This document shows positions 27,876-37,478 of a stretch of 52,701 nucleotides of DNA, in pieces. This DNA comes from Stentor roeselii (taxonomy: Eukaryota > Ciliophora > Heterotrichea > Heterotrichida > Stentoridae). A program made the position numbers and the translations under genes. The stretch covers positions 1-52,701 of the forward strand of contig RSEH01000298.1 in assembly GCA_006503475.1 (NCBI GenBank), read 5' to 3'. Under the pieces are notes generated by a model that did no database searches, had not been told where the DNA came from, and was given only the letters and a program-made list of their open reading frames with translations. Every line of letters starts with the position of its first letter. The first letter of the stretch is position 1.

Positions 27876-30800
27876 TTACAAAAGCTCCACCAAATAGTTT
27901 TTCTTTCCCGACTTGTTAATTTTTTCTAAAGTTTTATGAATCGATTTAACTTTTGTGATCAATTCATTCAAATTATAATCTTCCTTCGCAGGAGCCTTAA
28001 AAGCAGTAGGAGGCTGAGGAGGAGGTCCAGCCTGTTGCAAAATAAAAGTAAAAGTTTCAGACAACACCCTGATAGAGTCCTGCCGATTATTCCCAATTCC
28101 AAGAATTCCAAAATGATGACTTGCCAAAATTTCATAAATAGTAAAAACCGCTCCTTTACAAGTTTCCAAAGAATAAGTCATACTTTCAAGTCTACACATA
28201 TGAAAAAGTCCTCCAATGCTCAAGTCTTTAAGATCAGGATGTTCAATATGCCAGCACAAAAAGTAGCATCTTTCATCAAACTTGTTAAAATCTTCAACAT
28301 TTTTCTCATCCTCCTGACCTTCGCCTTTAATCATTCTCGGTTTTTCATAAAAATTTCTAGCCCGGGTGGGTTTCGAGGTAGTTAAAAGATTTGTGAAGTT
28401 ATCACCAAAGAGGTCCTCAACAATGGTGAATTCATCTTCTTGCTCTTCAAACTCAATGTAGTACTTTCCTGAGTTAGGTTCAACAAATCCTCCAACAAGC
28501 GTATGAAACATAAAATAAGAAGAAATAACGATTCCCACATTAAGTCTGATATCAATTCCCCAATACACCGGAAGTCCTCCGTCATTGAAAGGGTCAGGAA
28601 AGGCGACGAGTTCGATACAAGCGAACCCGATGACATTTCGTGAATAAAGCTCTTTTCCTACTTTCCACCCAATTTCAAGAATTTCTGAATGTGGAAGAGA
28701 CGCCTGAGGAAAAAAGACTCCAGTGTTGAGATAGTCCCTGCTTTGCATGCGGTCAACAGCGCACAAGTACCGGATTCCCCCGTCAGGTTCGATGAGTACA
28801 CAAATGCAAGGAGAGGCGATGTTACTCCGAGTTGTAGGAGTCTCTTGAATGATTCCACCAAAGTTGCAGAAAGCATTTAAAAAGCTGTTCCAGGTTTCCC
28901 ATAAGGAAAGCATTACGAACTTTACTACTATTGGCAGAGCTTTAACGAGTTCTTGCAAGATCTCTCCTGAGAACTCTTCTTTCATCGTTTCCATTCGACG
29001 GATCTTGACGACTGACTTGAGTTTTGTGACGTCTAGATAAGCGATCCCGCGACTACGGACCTCGGTGTTGATTTTTATCATCCAGACGTCGATGTGGAGG
29101 TTCTCGTATATCAGACTTGAGAAGGTCTTGTAAAAGCTTTCATGAGTCTCGATGTTTGAAACGTGCAGCGGCAACTTGATACCGATGCTTTTGAAGATGT
29201 CGGTACAGCCGATTTTTGTTGAAAGGTCGTAAACTAGTCCTGGCTCGCCACTCATCATGGGAATGTTGAGAAGGTCAGTGAGCCAGATGTCATCTTCAGT
29301 GGTTTCGTTAGGAACCATGTACGCGTTTTTTCCCTTTATCATTTCTTTGATTTCATTAAGTGTGCTTGATGATAGAAAGAGAAGTTTTGAAGTTGAGTAG
29401 AGACTATTTAAGCTGATGCCATGATTAGGTGTGATAAATGTCAGTCTTTTTCTTACTTCTGGAATCTCGCAGAGGGTGAGCACCGAGTAGTAGTACTCAG
29501 TGATGTCGCTGTGAAGGGCAACTGGAGACACATAAACTATTGACACTAGAGGGTCGGTTAAACCGAAAACTCGCATCAGTTGAACGTTTTGCTTGGCGTA
29601 GAAGAAGTTCTTTGTTGTGTCTGGGCTCAGAGAGCCCAGATGGATTTCAACTCTTTCTTCGTTTTTCATCCTCGGCCAGATATTTTTAAAGGCCTGTTGA
29701 CGACGGTTGAACTGCTCAACTCGCTCTTGTCTTACGTTTTTTATGTTCTTTTTAGTTTCTAGCTTCTTTAGGTATAGGCGGAAGTACAGCTGGATAATCT
29801 TTGCCTTGATGTTCAAAGCGCGTAAATGACGATACTGCCGAGCAGCATAAAAAGTCCTAAACGCAGTTTGAATTTTAACTGCTGCCAGATGTTTCCCTGC
29901 AGTTCCCCTATAAGCTACTTTATGAGACTTCATCATGTTTTGAACTTCCGGTAAATTCAAAATAAACCTTTTAAACTTCTGAACAGTCAGATGCTGAACT
30001 TCATCATTTTCACTTTCAAAGAGTTTTTTTCCATCAATTATAACTTTCGGGTACCTAGCTTTTTTGCAGAACTCTTCAACTTGAGTGATGACCTCGTCAA
30101 GATTTCTCCATTTTTTGAATGTTTTTCGAAAGTTGAGATAGTCAGAGTTTTGCTTGACTTTTCCTCTTTTAAATATGAGGAAATAACGTTCTTGGGTGTT
30201 TTTTATGTTTCGGTCTTTTTTCTTATTGGTTGAATTGTCCTGCTCGCCAAGAAGACTCACGTCTGGAGACTCGACTTCTGCGCGTCTTTTTCGTTTCACT
30301 GTTGTTTCGACTGCAGTTGTGAAGAGCTTTCGCTCGGTCTCTGGAGTTTGGAATTGTGAGGTGAATTGGTTTAACTGAACTTTTTTTGTTTGGAGAGAGG
30401 GCAATTCGAAGAGACCTGTCAGGTCTGCATCTCTGGAAACTAGGCCACGGTTCATGATGTTGAATAAACCTTGGTCTCGTTCTTCAAGGGTTATGTCAGC
30501 TGGGTTCGCTACTGGGTCAAATCGAGTCGCTTTTGGGACTACTCGAGCATTGGCCATCCTCGTAAACTTCGGTCTCCTATAGATCTGTTTGCTATGCAAG
30601 CGAGAGACCCTGGCAGGTGTAGCCAGTATCTGAAACTTATCCCTAGCAGTCTGAGTAGATTTCTGCGACAAAGGATCAAAAGCAGTAACCTGTGCAGATT
30701 CCGTAGTTTGACTTCTGATATGTTTGGGCCTAATAAGAGGCAAAGCATTTCCTTTTTGTTTCGGTTCAAAGTTCAAACTTTCAATCTGCCCATGCGCTTC

Positions 30801-30917
30801 CCTCAAAGTATTAGGAATGAATCCACTAGGAACAATCTTATAAATATTCGAAATAGTCGTCGAGATCTCCTGCATAGTGCCCTGAACGTTCTTCAACGCT
30901 AAGTTAAATCCTTCCAT
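27876..30917 (-). CDS. IQCH: IQCH-like protein (IQ motif containing H), 1013 aa
   Basis: A single IQ motif (AAVKIQTAFRTFYAARQYRH, near residue 350), which would bind calmodulin, precedes a large domain with the features of IQCH. These include the block SPDTTKNFFYAKQNVQLMRV, the long ATP-grasp-like region with VWMIKINTEVRSRGIAYLDV, FPDPFNDGGLPVYWGIDI with DPF/GID near its end, and a C-terminal FTFILQQAGPPP. The first 300 residues are basic and disordered. Length matches vertebrate IQCH (about 1030 aa), a protein of sperm and cilia. It follows the aspartyl-tRNA synthetase gene on the same strand with only 12 bases between. Confidence 0.85.
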   Translation of the reverse strand: MEGFNLALKNVQGTMQEISTTISNIYKIVPSGFIPNTLREAHGQIESLNFEPKQKGNALPLIRPKHIRSQTTESAQVTAFDPLSQKSTQTARDKFQILATPARVSRLHSKQIYRRPKFTRMANARVVPKATRFDPVANPADITLEERDQGLFNIMNRGLVSRDADLTGLFELPSLQTKKVQLNQFTSQFQTPETERKLFTTAVETTVKRKRRAEVESPDVSLLGEQDNSTNKKKDRNIKNTQERYFLIFKRGKVKQNSDYLNFRKTFKKWRNLDEVITQVEEFCKKARYPKVIIDGKKLFESENDEVQHLTVQKFKRFILNLPEVQNMMKSHKVAYRGTAGKHLAAVKIQTAFRTFYAARQYRHLRALNIKAKIIQLYFRLYLKKLETKKNIKNVRQERVEQFNRRQQAFKNIWPRMKNEERVEIHLGSLSPDTTKNFFYAKQNVQLMRVFGLTDPLVSIVYVSPVALHSDITEYYYSVLTLCEIPEVRKRLTFITPNHGISLNSLYSTSKLLFLSSSTLNEIKEMIKGKNAYMVPNETTEDDIWLTDLLNIPMMSGEPGLVYDLSTKIGCTDIFKSIGIKLPLHVSNIETHESFYKTFSSLIYENLHIDVWMIKINTEVRSRGIAYLDVTKLKSVVKIRRMETMKEEFSGEILQELVKALPIVVKFVMLSLWETWNSFLNAFCNFGGIIQETPTTRSNIASPCICVLIEPDGGIRYLCAVDRMQSRDYLNTGVFFPQASLPHSEILEIGWKVGKELYSRNVIGFACIELVAFPDPFNDGGLPVYWGIDIRLNVGIVISSYFMFHTLVGGFVEPNSGKYYIEFEEQEDEFTIVEDLFGDNFTNLLTTSKPTRARNFYEKPRMIKGEGQEDEKNVEDFNKFDERCYFLCWHIEHPDLKDLSIGGLFHMCRLESMTYSLETCKGAVFTIYEILASHHFGILGIGNNRQDSIRVLSETFTFILQQAGPPPQPPTAFKAPAKEDYNLNELITKVKSIHKTLEKINKSGKKNYLVELL

Positions 30918-30929
30918 ATTAAGAATTCT

Positions 30930-32546
30930 TTAAGGAGTTAAACGTTTCGGGTCTCTTGGGAACATGCTCGCCCATCTGATGTTTTTAATCCCTGTGAAAA
31001 GCATCACGACTCTTTCAAGACCCACTCCGCACCCCCCGTGAGGAAAGGCCCCGAATTTAAAGCTGTCGATGTAACTTTGGATCCCTGATATTTCAACTTC
31101 CTTGTAAATTGCTCGCTTTCGCAGTAACTCTGGGTCGTGAATTCGTTGAGCTCCTGAAATGATTTCTTCACCACGCATGAAGACGTCGTAGGAACAGGTA
31201 AAGTCTTCGTCGTCTTTGCAGATCATTGTGTAAAATGGACGAGCTTCTTGGGGATACCTGTGGACTACGTAAAAATCGGTTTCGTATTTTTTTCGCACTA
31301 TTTCGCCGAGTTTCTTTTCGATTATTGTTGAGAAGTCTGCGTGAACGCTGTGGTCGATTCCTTCGGTTTTTAGTAGTTCTACTGCTTCGTGGAAGGTTAA
31401 ACAAAGCGGTTCTTTCCGCCATTTAAACGGTTCAATAAACGGGAAGAACTTATAAACCTCCTGAAGTTCTCTGCCATATCTAGTATTAAGTCCTTCAAAG
31501 ATGAAAAAGAACATTTCATTAATCACCTTAAGGACTTCAAAATAGCTGTGTTGAATAGTCATTTCCAGATCAAGTCCAATAAACTCACAAAGATGTCGAT
31601 GAGTATTGCTATTCTCCGCTCTAAAGACCGGTCCAATTTCAAAGACCCTTCCAAGGTCAGCCATGATAGCCATCTGCTTATAAAGCTGAGGACTCTGTGC
31701 AAGACAAGAAGGTCTTCCAAAGTAATCAGTCCTGAAAACCTCGCATCCTCCTTCAGAAGTCCCTGCAATAAGCTTGGGAGTATGTATTTCCACAAATCCT
31801 TCCTTCATCAAATATTCCCTAAACAACTCACAGACCCCTGCACTTATTTTCATTAAAGCCTGGTTGATAGGAAGTCTCAAGTCCACAAAGCGATTATTAA
31901 GTCTTACCTCTTGACTGACTCTTGCCCTGTCAGCTTCTTTTTTTGCGCCTTTTTCTTCTTTTTTCACTTCTTTTCCTTCATTAAGCGCTTCTTCGAGGGT
32001 CATGGGACGGTTGGCGTCATCGAGTTGGAAAGGAAGAAAAGCGAGTGACCGAGAAACGACGTGAATCCGCCGAATGATCAACTCGAAAGTCGTGATGGTC
32101 GAGGACTGGATGTCTTGTTCAGGAGGCTTGGTCACTCCGAAGACGTCGACGATGCTTTCTTTAGAGACTCCTGAAGCGTATCGCATCATTTGTTTGGAGA
32201 CTTCTGCTGAAGTCGTGATAAAACATTGAAGAGTCGTCGTCCCTTCTCGAAGAATGATGAAACCTGCCTGGCCTTTTATTCTTGTGTTGTGGACTCGCGC
32301 TCGCACCCAGAAGGGAACTTCGGGATTCAGGGAAAGAGATGAAATCTTTGTGAACACTCGGTCGTCGGTGCCTTGGGATTGAATCAGCGGCCAGTCACCG
32401 TACATGTCTTTCAATGGGTCGGATGGGTCGCTTTCAGTCATTATCTTCGTGTCTGTGCTCGGAGCGTACTTTGGAAGCTTTTCTCGCTTTAGTTTTTTCA
32501 GCTCGTTTCTTTCAGCCAATGATGAGTAAAGACTGATCGTATCCAT
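30930..32546 (-). CDS. DARS1: Cytosolic aspartyl-tRNA synthetase, 538 aa
   Basis: An N-terminal lysine-rich extension precedes the OB-fold anticodon-binding domain (about 65-190). The class II core follows: flipping-loop and KLIAGTSEGGCEVF region, QSPQLYKQMAI, motif 2 FRAENSNTHRHLCEF and motif 3 GGCGVGLERVVMLF, ending SMFPRDPKRLTP, the hallmark C-terminus of eukaryotic cytosolic AspRS. It charges tRNA-Asp in translation. All active-site blocks appear intact. Start context is TATAAATGG. A divergent gene begins 143 bases upstream. Confidence 0.98.
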   Translation of the reverse strand: MDTISLYSSLAERNELKKLKREKLPKYAPSTDTKIMTESDPSDPLKDMYGDWPLIQSQGTDDRVFTKISSLSLNPEVPFWVRARVHNTRIKGQAGFIILREGTTTLQCFITTSAEVSKQMMRYASGVSKESIVDVFGVTKPPEQDIQSSTITTFELIIRRIHVVSRSLAFLPFQLDDANRPMTLEEALNEGKEVKKEEKGAKKEADRARVSQEVRLNNRFVDLRLPINQALMKISAGVCELFREYLMKEGFVEIHTPKLIAGTSEGGCEVFRTDYFGRPSCLAQSPQLYKQMAIMADLGRVFEIGPVFRAENSNTHRHLCEFIGLDLEMTIQHSYFEVLKVINEMFFFIFEGLNTRYGRELQEVYKFFPFIEPFKWRKEPLCLTFHEAVELLKTEGIDHSVHADFSTIIEKKLGEIVRKKYETDFYVVHRYPQEARPFYTMICKDDEDFTCSYDVFMRGEEIISGAQRIHDPELLRKRAIYKEVEISGIQSYIDSFKFGAFPHGGCGVGLERVVMLFTGIKNIRWASMFPRDPKRLTP

Positions 32547-32689
32547 TTATATGGGATTAGCGGATTCGTGATATGGATTAGGAACTATCCAAGTCTACAT
32601 ATGAAAAATTCTAATTAGTATTCGTTTAAAGTTTTCCACAAAAAATCGATAAACTACTGAAAAAGTAAATATTTCGATAATAATCACTA

Positions 32690-33337
32690 ATGATATATAA
32701 AAACCCTAAGAATTTCTTGAACAGATACGTGAATCACATGAACCACCTCAACATCTCAGAGCTTCAACTATACAACAAACTAACAGAATCCCTTCAAACA
32801 CACAAGCGAGTCCAGATCCCAACCCCAGAAGCTCTAGAAAACGACTACATGATCGAATACTTCCGTCGAAAACTGCGTAAAAGCCGTTCATATAAAGCTC
32901 TTCAAAACTCAAAGCAAAACTCACTCTCACCCTTGAGAAGCAGCATCGATTTCAAAAGGCCAAACGTCAAAAACGAAGAAATTTCATCACTGAAACCGAC
33001 TCCTGACAACAAAGAAACAAAATCCTTTCGCAACGATAAAAGTCCATTAAAAGCAAAAGTCCTAAGTCGTCTAATCTCATCACGTCGACTAGATATAACA
33101 AAGGCGAACACATCATCCTCAACCCCTCACTTCAAAAAAAGCCCAGAAATAAGAAAAGTGAAGTTAATTCCAAAAAACAAGTTCAAAGCTCGACTTGACT
33201 ACTACGACAACAACGTGCGTCGTCATCATTTTCCTACAACCAAAGAATCAAATAATTTAGAAGTCAAGTTGCGGTCTTTCAGCTCAGAACGTTTGAAGAC
33301 CTTCAAAGACTTTCGAGTGGTAAAATTATTCAAGTGA
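32690..33337 (+). CDS. Basic, largely disordered protein, 215 aa, unknown
   Basis: Clean frame ending in TGA. The first 75 residues can form helices (LNISELQLYNKLTESL, then an RRKLRKSRS cluster). The remainder is Ser/Lys/Arg-rich with SP and SS motifs and looks disordered, like a microtubule- or nucleic-acid-associated tail. Met17 at 32738 is an alternative start. No family recognised. It ends 15 bases from the convergent CAP gene. Confidence 0.75.
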   Translation: MIYKNPKNFLNRYVNHMNHLNISELQLYNKLTESLQTHKRVQIPTPEALENDYMIEYFRRKLRKSRSYKALQNSKQNSLSPLRSSIDFKRPNVKNEEISSLKPTPDNKETKSFRNDKSPLKAKVLSRLISSRRLDITKANTSSSTPHFKKSPEIRKVKLIPKNKFKARLDYYDNNVRRHHFPTTKESNNLEVKLRSFSSERLKTFKDFRVVKLFK

Positions 33338-33352
33338 TGTTAAATACTTAGA

Positions 33353-34159
33353 CTATAACCGGATGACTTCTTCTACCACTTCAGTGGTGCCGTCTGCCAT
33401 TTCCCAGTACTTTTTTATTCTTTTTATGATTTTCCCGCATTGCTCTTCAGTCCTTATCTCGCAAGTGAGTTTTACCGCGTCTTCCATCCAGTCCTTCAGT
33501 TCGACCACGGACTCGACTTTTCCTTTCGGAATTGATATCACAGGCATGTTCGGCCTTTCGATGAAGTCACCAGCGAAGACGCAACAAGCCATCGTGTTGA
33601 ATTGGTTGTGTTTACCTGCGCCTATTCCTACTTTCTTGAATCGCGGGTTTAAAACGATATTTCTGTGTGGTCTTGATGGAAGCCCGTCGTCGATGATTAA
33701 GGCACAGACTGACTCAAAAGCACTCACGGAGCCATAGTCAATCGTTTCTCCAATGCAATCCTTCCAATCTCCAAAGTCGCCAAGCCTATCAGGTAAAGTC
33801 GTTTCTCGACTACCAATATGTCCAACGATGCCTAAAGGTCCAGTATCATTACAATGCATTTGCGCCGTCCTTCTAAGTCCTTCATTCATCTCCAAAGGAC
33901 TCATGGGCCTCAAAGTTCTAATAGCTTGAATAGTTTCTAACAAAGCAGAGACCCCTTCTTTCGTCATGACAGGAACAGCGCCTTTTCTCATGCGCGCGTT
34001 ATTATCACGGAAGTTTTTCTCCCACGGCTCCATCCTTTCAGCGAACTGGCCAGGCCGAGTTCTCAACAAATTAATTTCTTCTAAAACTTCACCAATGAAT
34101 TCTTCGAAGCTGGCCATTAAAACTATAAACAACATTAAAATTTCGTAAAATCTTATCAT
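33353..34159 (-). CDS. CAP-superfamily (SCP/TAPS-like) protein, 268 aa
   Basis: After a hydrophobic N-terminus (MIRFYEILMLFIVLMASFEE, a probable signal peptide) the CAP fold is visible: EINLLRTRPGQFAE at the first helix, LEMNEGLRRTAQMHCND, GHIGSRETTLPDRLG, IGETIDYG, then HRNIVLNPRFKKVGIGAG. These are the conserved CAP blocks, including His and Glu positions of the central cavity. Like bacterial-type CAP proteins it has few cysteines. Secreted CAP proteins bind lipids or act in defence and adhesion; no specific role can be given. The C-terminal 70 residues are an acidic/basic helical extension. Confidence 0.9.
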   Translation of the reverse strand: MIRFYEILMLFIVLMASFEEFIGEVLEEINLLRTRPGQFAERMEPWEKNFRDNNARMRKGAVPVMTKEGVSALLETIQAIRTLRPMSPLEMNEGLRRTAQMHCNDTGPLGIVGHIGSRETTLPDRLGDFGDWKDCIGETIDYGSVSAFESVCALIIDDGLPSRPHRNIVLNPRFKKVGIGAGKHNQFNTMACCVFAGDFIERPNMPVISIPKGKVESVVELKDWMEDAVKLTCEIRTEEQCGKIIKRIKKYWEMADGTTEVVEEVIRL

Positions 34160-34311
34160 TTTTAATGTTTTTGGTAAAATTATTATTCAAAAGTTTATCC
34201 CTGCATGTCTTCCTGAAGCGAAAAAGGAATTTCATTTAAAATTAAAAGTAAAAATAAGAATTTTAAAAAAATACTGAAAATGACTCATTTAATATGAACC
34301 TCTTTATATAT

Positions 34312-34899
34312 TCAGCTATTTAATAACATCTCTTCAGTTTGCAGTCCTTGGTCACATTTGTTTGAGGTTTGTTTTTCAATATTAATATTTAGCTTTTTGT
34401 ATTTTTCATACTTTCTCCCGTCCGTCATTTCGAGTTGAGAAAAGGCTGAATCGCGGTTGCTGATTGGAGAGACTTGTGCAAGGGCAGGGACGAGTCGATT
34501 AACGACTCCCTTGTGATAATTGCCTCTTTCCGATACCTCACACGTAGGGTCAAGTTCAATAAAAATCCGATGATTGTTGAAGTCACTTTTCGGCGTTTCT
34601 GAGAAGCCCAGTTTATCATTGCTTTGCTCTGAAGGATAAAAATTTCCTCCTATTGAAGTTCTTCGCGCTTGGAAATAGTGTCTAACAGTCTTTTTTATCT
34701 TCCTGTTGAAGTAGTCTTTTTCCAGCGGAAGACTGAACAGTTTCAAGTTTTTCACCTTTTTCGAGTCGTTCGAAGCCAGTTGACTTCTCGTCAGGTGTCG
34801 CAGGTCTGTTTCTTTTTTCGGCTTCGGAACTCGGATGTGACGCGGAGATGTCGACATGTCAAGCTTGCCAGTGAAATGGAGGAAAATTTGCTTTGGCAT
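34312..34899 (-). CDS. Basic disordered protein, about 195 aa, start uncertain
   Basis: The frame is open from 35015 to a TGA at 34312, but the first in-frame ATG is at 34899 (MPKQIFLHF). Residues encoded upstream of it (34990 down to 34900, for example DFHKIDGSLPPIKESRYPG) look just as protein-like, so a first exon or a non-ATG start may be missing. The chain is rich in Lys, Ser and Asn with a short basic helix (FNRKIKKTVRHYFQARR) and appears mostly disordered. No family recognised. The divergent gene at 35058 leaves little room for a 5' exon. Confidence 0.65.
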   Translation of the reverse strand: MPKQIFLHFTGKLDMSTSPRHIRVPKPKKETDLRHLTRSQLASNDSKKVKNLKLFSLPLEKDYFNRKIKKTVRHYFQARRTSIGGNFYPSEQSNDKLGFSETPKSDFNNHRIFIELDPTCEVSERGNYHKGVVNRLVPALAQVSPISNRDSAFSQLEMTDGRKYEKYKKLNINIEKQTSNKCDQGLQTEEMLLNS

Positions 34900-35057
34900 C
34901 GCAGTTGATGAACTGATATTTCCTGGGTATCGTGACTCCTTTATTGGAGGAAGTGATCCATCAATTTTATGAAAATCTTCTGACTTCAATTTATAATGTT
35001 TAAAGTTTTGCTAGTTGGATTTTTAAGTTTTTATGGGATTTCTGGCTGATATTTTTC

Positions 35058-35939
35058 ATGTCTCATTTGAAAAAGTCGCAATCAGCTAAGAATTTTGTTG
35101 GGTCGGCTAATTCTGTTAACATCAACTACCACAGAGACACCCACGCATTCGACTCAAGTCTAATTCCAGACAAGTCACGAAAAGCAGCAGAAGATATGAA
35201 ATACCTTGTCTCAAAAGACATCCTCAGTCTAAAAGCTCCAGAGTGGAACAAAAGCACATTCGTAGACAACATGAAATACGTGCACGACCTGAACCAGCCA
35301 GCCCAATACAAATGGCGTCTTCGAAACCTTCCAGAAATCGAAGAAAAACTTCCATCAAAAAAGAATTACGAAGGAACCGACTCCCGTAATTCCCTAAAAG
35401 GTTGGAACGTGAGCACCTTTGTAGAGAAGAAAGACTTACGAAAAAGACTCGAAAAGCTGTAAACTTTAAACAGGACAGGAAAAGCGCAGGAAGCTACAAA
35501 GAAAAGCAATGAAGCTCTTTTAAAAGGCTACTTAAAACCGCCTCTTGCACAGACACAACTTGTCAGTCTTTACCGAAAAGAAAAAGAAGACGATGCTGAA
35601 CTGAGGGACAAGATCAGGGACCAGTATTTATATGAATGTCCAAAGTCCTCTGCTGAAAAAACCGCTGCTGAGGTTTTTAAAAGAATCGCTGAACATAAAC
35701 TAAAAATAAAGCAACGAGAAGTCGCCAGTCAAAACACGGCTGATGAAACTTTCAGGCCGCAGTTGTCGACTTTTTTGAAAAAAAATATTGTCAGGTACTG
35801 GGTTCATGATGGAGCTTGGAGTTGTGATCCTGAAGACGGTAGAGGATTCTGGTCTTGCTGTAGAAGTGAAGATTTCAAGTCAGGTGGATGTATTGAGAAG
35901 GTTAAAAATAGAGATAGATGGATGACTATTTCCTATTAA
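35058..35939 (+). CDS. Unknown protein, 288 aa, one mini-intron
   Basis: Exons 35058-35458 and 35474-35939. The protein starts with a Ser/Asn-rich stretch. Its central region carries repeated W-N-x-S-T-F-V motifs (EWNKSTFVDNMKY and GWNVSTFVEKKDL) about 50 residues apart, then a charged helical region. It ends in a Trp/Cys-rich block (RYWVHDGAWSCD, GRGFWSCCRSEDF) that could bind a metal or form a compact module. No family recognised. The stop codon abuts the stop of the convergent zinc-rich gene with no spacer. Confidence 0.85.
35459..35473 (+). other. 15-nt intron
   Basis: GTAAACTTTAAACAG, A at position 10. Without removal the frame ends at once; with removal it continues 154 codons to TAA at 35937. 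Confidence 0.93.
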
Positions 35940-37316
35940 TTAAGGTTTTGGGGATTTTTTAGGCGATTTTGATGTTGAGAGAGTTTTTGGGATGTTGAAT
36001 TTTCCATGAGGGCATTTTTTTCCGTTAACCTCATATCTGCATTGAAGGCAAAAGTATTTTGAGCAGCAAGTGAAACAAATGTATTGATTTTTTCGGTCGT
36101 TGTCGTTTACGAAGAAGGATTCTTTATGAGTCTTGCAATAGAAAATACCTTTCTTGCATTTATCACAATTTTCACAATAAGGATTTAAATGAGTGTTACA
36201 AACATAATGCCCACAAAGCTTGAGATTTAGTTCTGATACTACGCTATCACAAATAAAGCATTTACACTCATTACATGGAGATTTTTTTATGCAGTTTGAA
36301 CAGATTTTATGGTTGCAAGACTTAGATGTAAAGTAAGGCATTCTACATCTCTTACAAGTGATACCTGGGTCACAAGCAGGGCATTCTGAATTCGAAAAGC
36401 AAAATTTACAGAGAAAATGATTACAAATTTTCGATTTTTTCAGCTTATTGGTATTTTTTTTGCAATTATTACATAAAATATTTTGTCTATCAACATTTAA
36501 ATTTACTGTGTGATAAAAATTTTGATGAGGATTCAAAGAATGATATTCTTGATTATGATAATTGTTTACTGATTGATAATTGTTTATTGATTGATAATTC
36601 TTTTTGGCTTCAGGTGAAAACTTGGTTTCTTCTCTATAAACTAATTTTTTTTCTTCTGGAAAAGCGTATTTCTCTTGTTCTGAACAAAATTTATTTTTTT
36701 CTTGAAAATCGAGAATATTATCTTCTGCAAATGTTTTATTCGATTCTTTGCTAATCACTGGCTTTTCAGATGATTTAATTTCTTGTTGATAAGAATTAAT
36801 TTCGAAATTTTTTGATTCCTTTAAAGGTGAATTTGATTTTCTTTCTGGGCTTTTTTGGTTAGAGTATAAAGGAAGATTTCTTTCATTGTATTTAGTTGAT
36901 TCGGGTAAATTGACTGAATTTGTTTTAATAGAGTCTCTTACTAAGTTTCCTTGGTCAGTTTGAGGTATCGTTTGTTGATAGACGAAAATTTCACTCGGCT
37001 TATTGAATTCTGAATGAAATATTTCAAAGTTATTAGATTGATAGTTCTTATCAATTTTTTGTATTTTTGATTCACTCATCAAGGGTTCATTATCACATTT
37101 AGCAAAAACTTGAGACTTTAAAGCATTCATTTGTTCAATAACAAATTTTAATACAACTCTAATCTTGTTTGTGCAAATGAAGCATTCAAGTTGTAGGTTT
37201 TCTTCAATATATGTAGAACAATTAGTGCATATTTTGTGAAACTTTGAATAATTTGTGAAGAGTATCTCGGTATCTCTTCTTTGACACTGAATACACTGTT
37301 GAGTGCATCGATTCAT
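35940..37316 (-). CDS. Protein with multiple zinc-binding Cys/His clusters, 458 aa
   Basis: An N-terminal zinc ribbon-like motif (C-x2-C at residues about 8-11 and 32-35, then CFIC near 46) is followed by a long Asn/Ser/Lys-rich disordered middle (about 80-275). The C-terminal part holds a run of RING/B-box-like cysteine clusters (CNNCKK, CNHFLCKFC, CPAC, CKRC, CNHKICSNC, CKCFIC, CGHYVCNTH, CENCDKCKK). The pattern CNH/CGH-x2-C repeats as in RING fingers, but no single canonical RING can be fixed by eye. Possible ubiquitin ligase or scaffold. Clearly more AT-rich than its neighbours. Confidence 0.8.
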   Translation of the reverse strand: MNRCTQQCIQCQRRDTEILFTNYSKFHKICTNCSTYIEENLQLECFICTNKIRVVLKFVIEQMNALKSQVFAKCDNEPLMSESKIQKIDKNYQSNNFEIFHSEFNKPSEIFVYQQTIPQTDQGNLVRDSIKTNSVNLPESTKYNERNLPLYSNQKSPERKSNSPLKESKNFEINSYQQEIKSSEKPVISKESNKTFAEDNILDFQEKNKFCSEQEKYAFPEEKKLVYREETKFSPEAKKNYQSINNYQSVNNYHNQEYHSLNPHQNFYHTVNLNVDRQNILCNNCKKNTNKLKKSKICNHFLCKFCFSNSECPACDPGITCKRCRMPYFTSKSCNHKICSNCIKKSPCNECKCFICDSVVSELNLKLCGHYVCNTHLNPYCENCDKCKKGIFYCKTHKESFFVNDNDRKNQYICFTCCSKYFCLQCRYEVNGKKCPHGKFNIPKTLSTSKSPKKSPKP

Positions 37317-37478
37317 ATTTATACCAAATATAAAATAAATGTCTATAAATAAGAGAGATTTGATATAAGTTATTTATCATAGATTTGAAATATGAGATAA
37401 AATATATACCCCTCAAAATTTAACAACCCTTTATAATCTAAATCGATAAATCCTCTCATTCTAATCCATCAATAAAAA

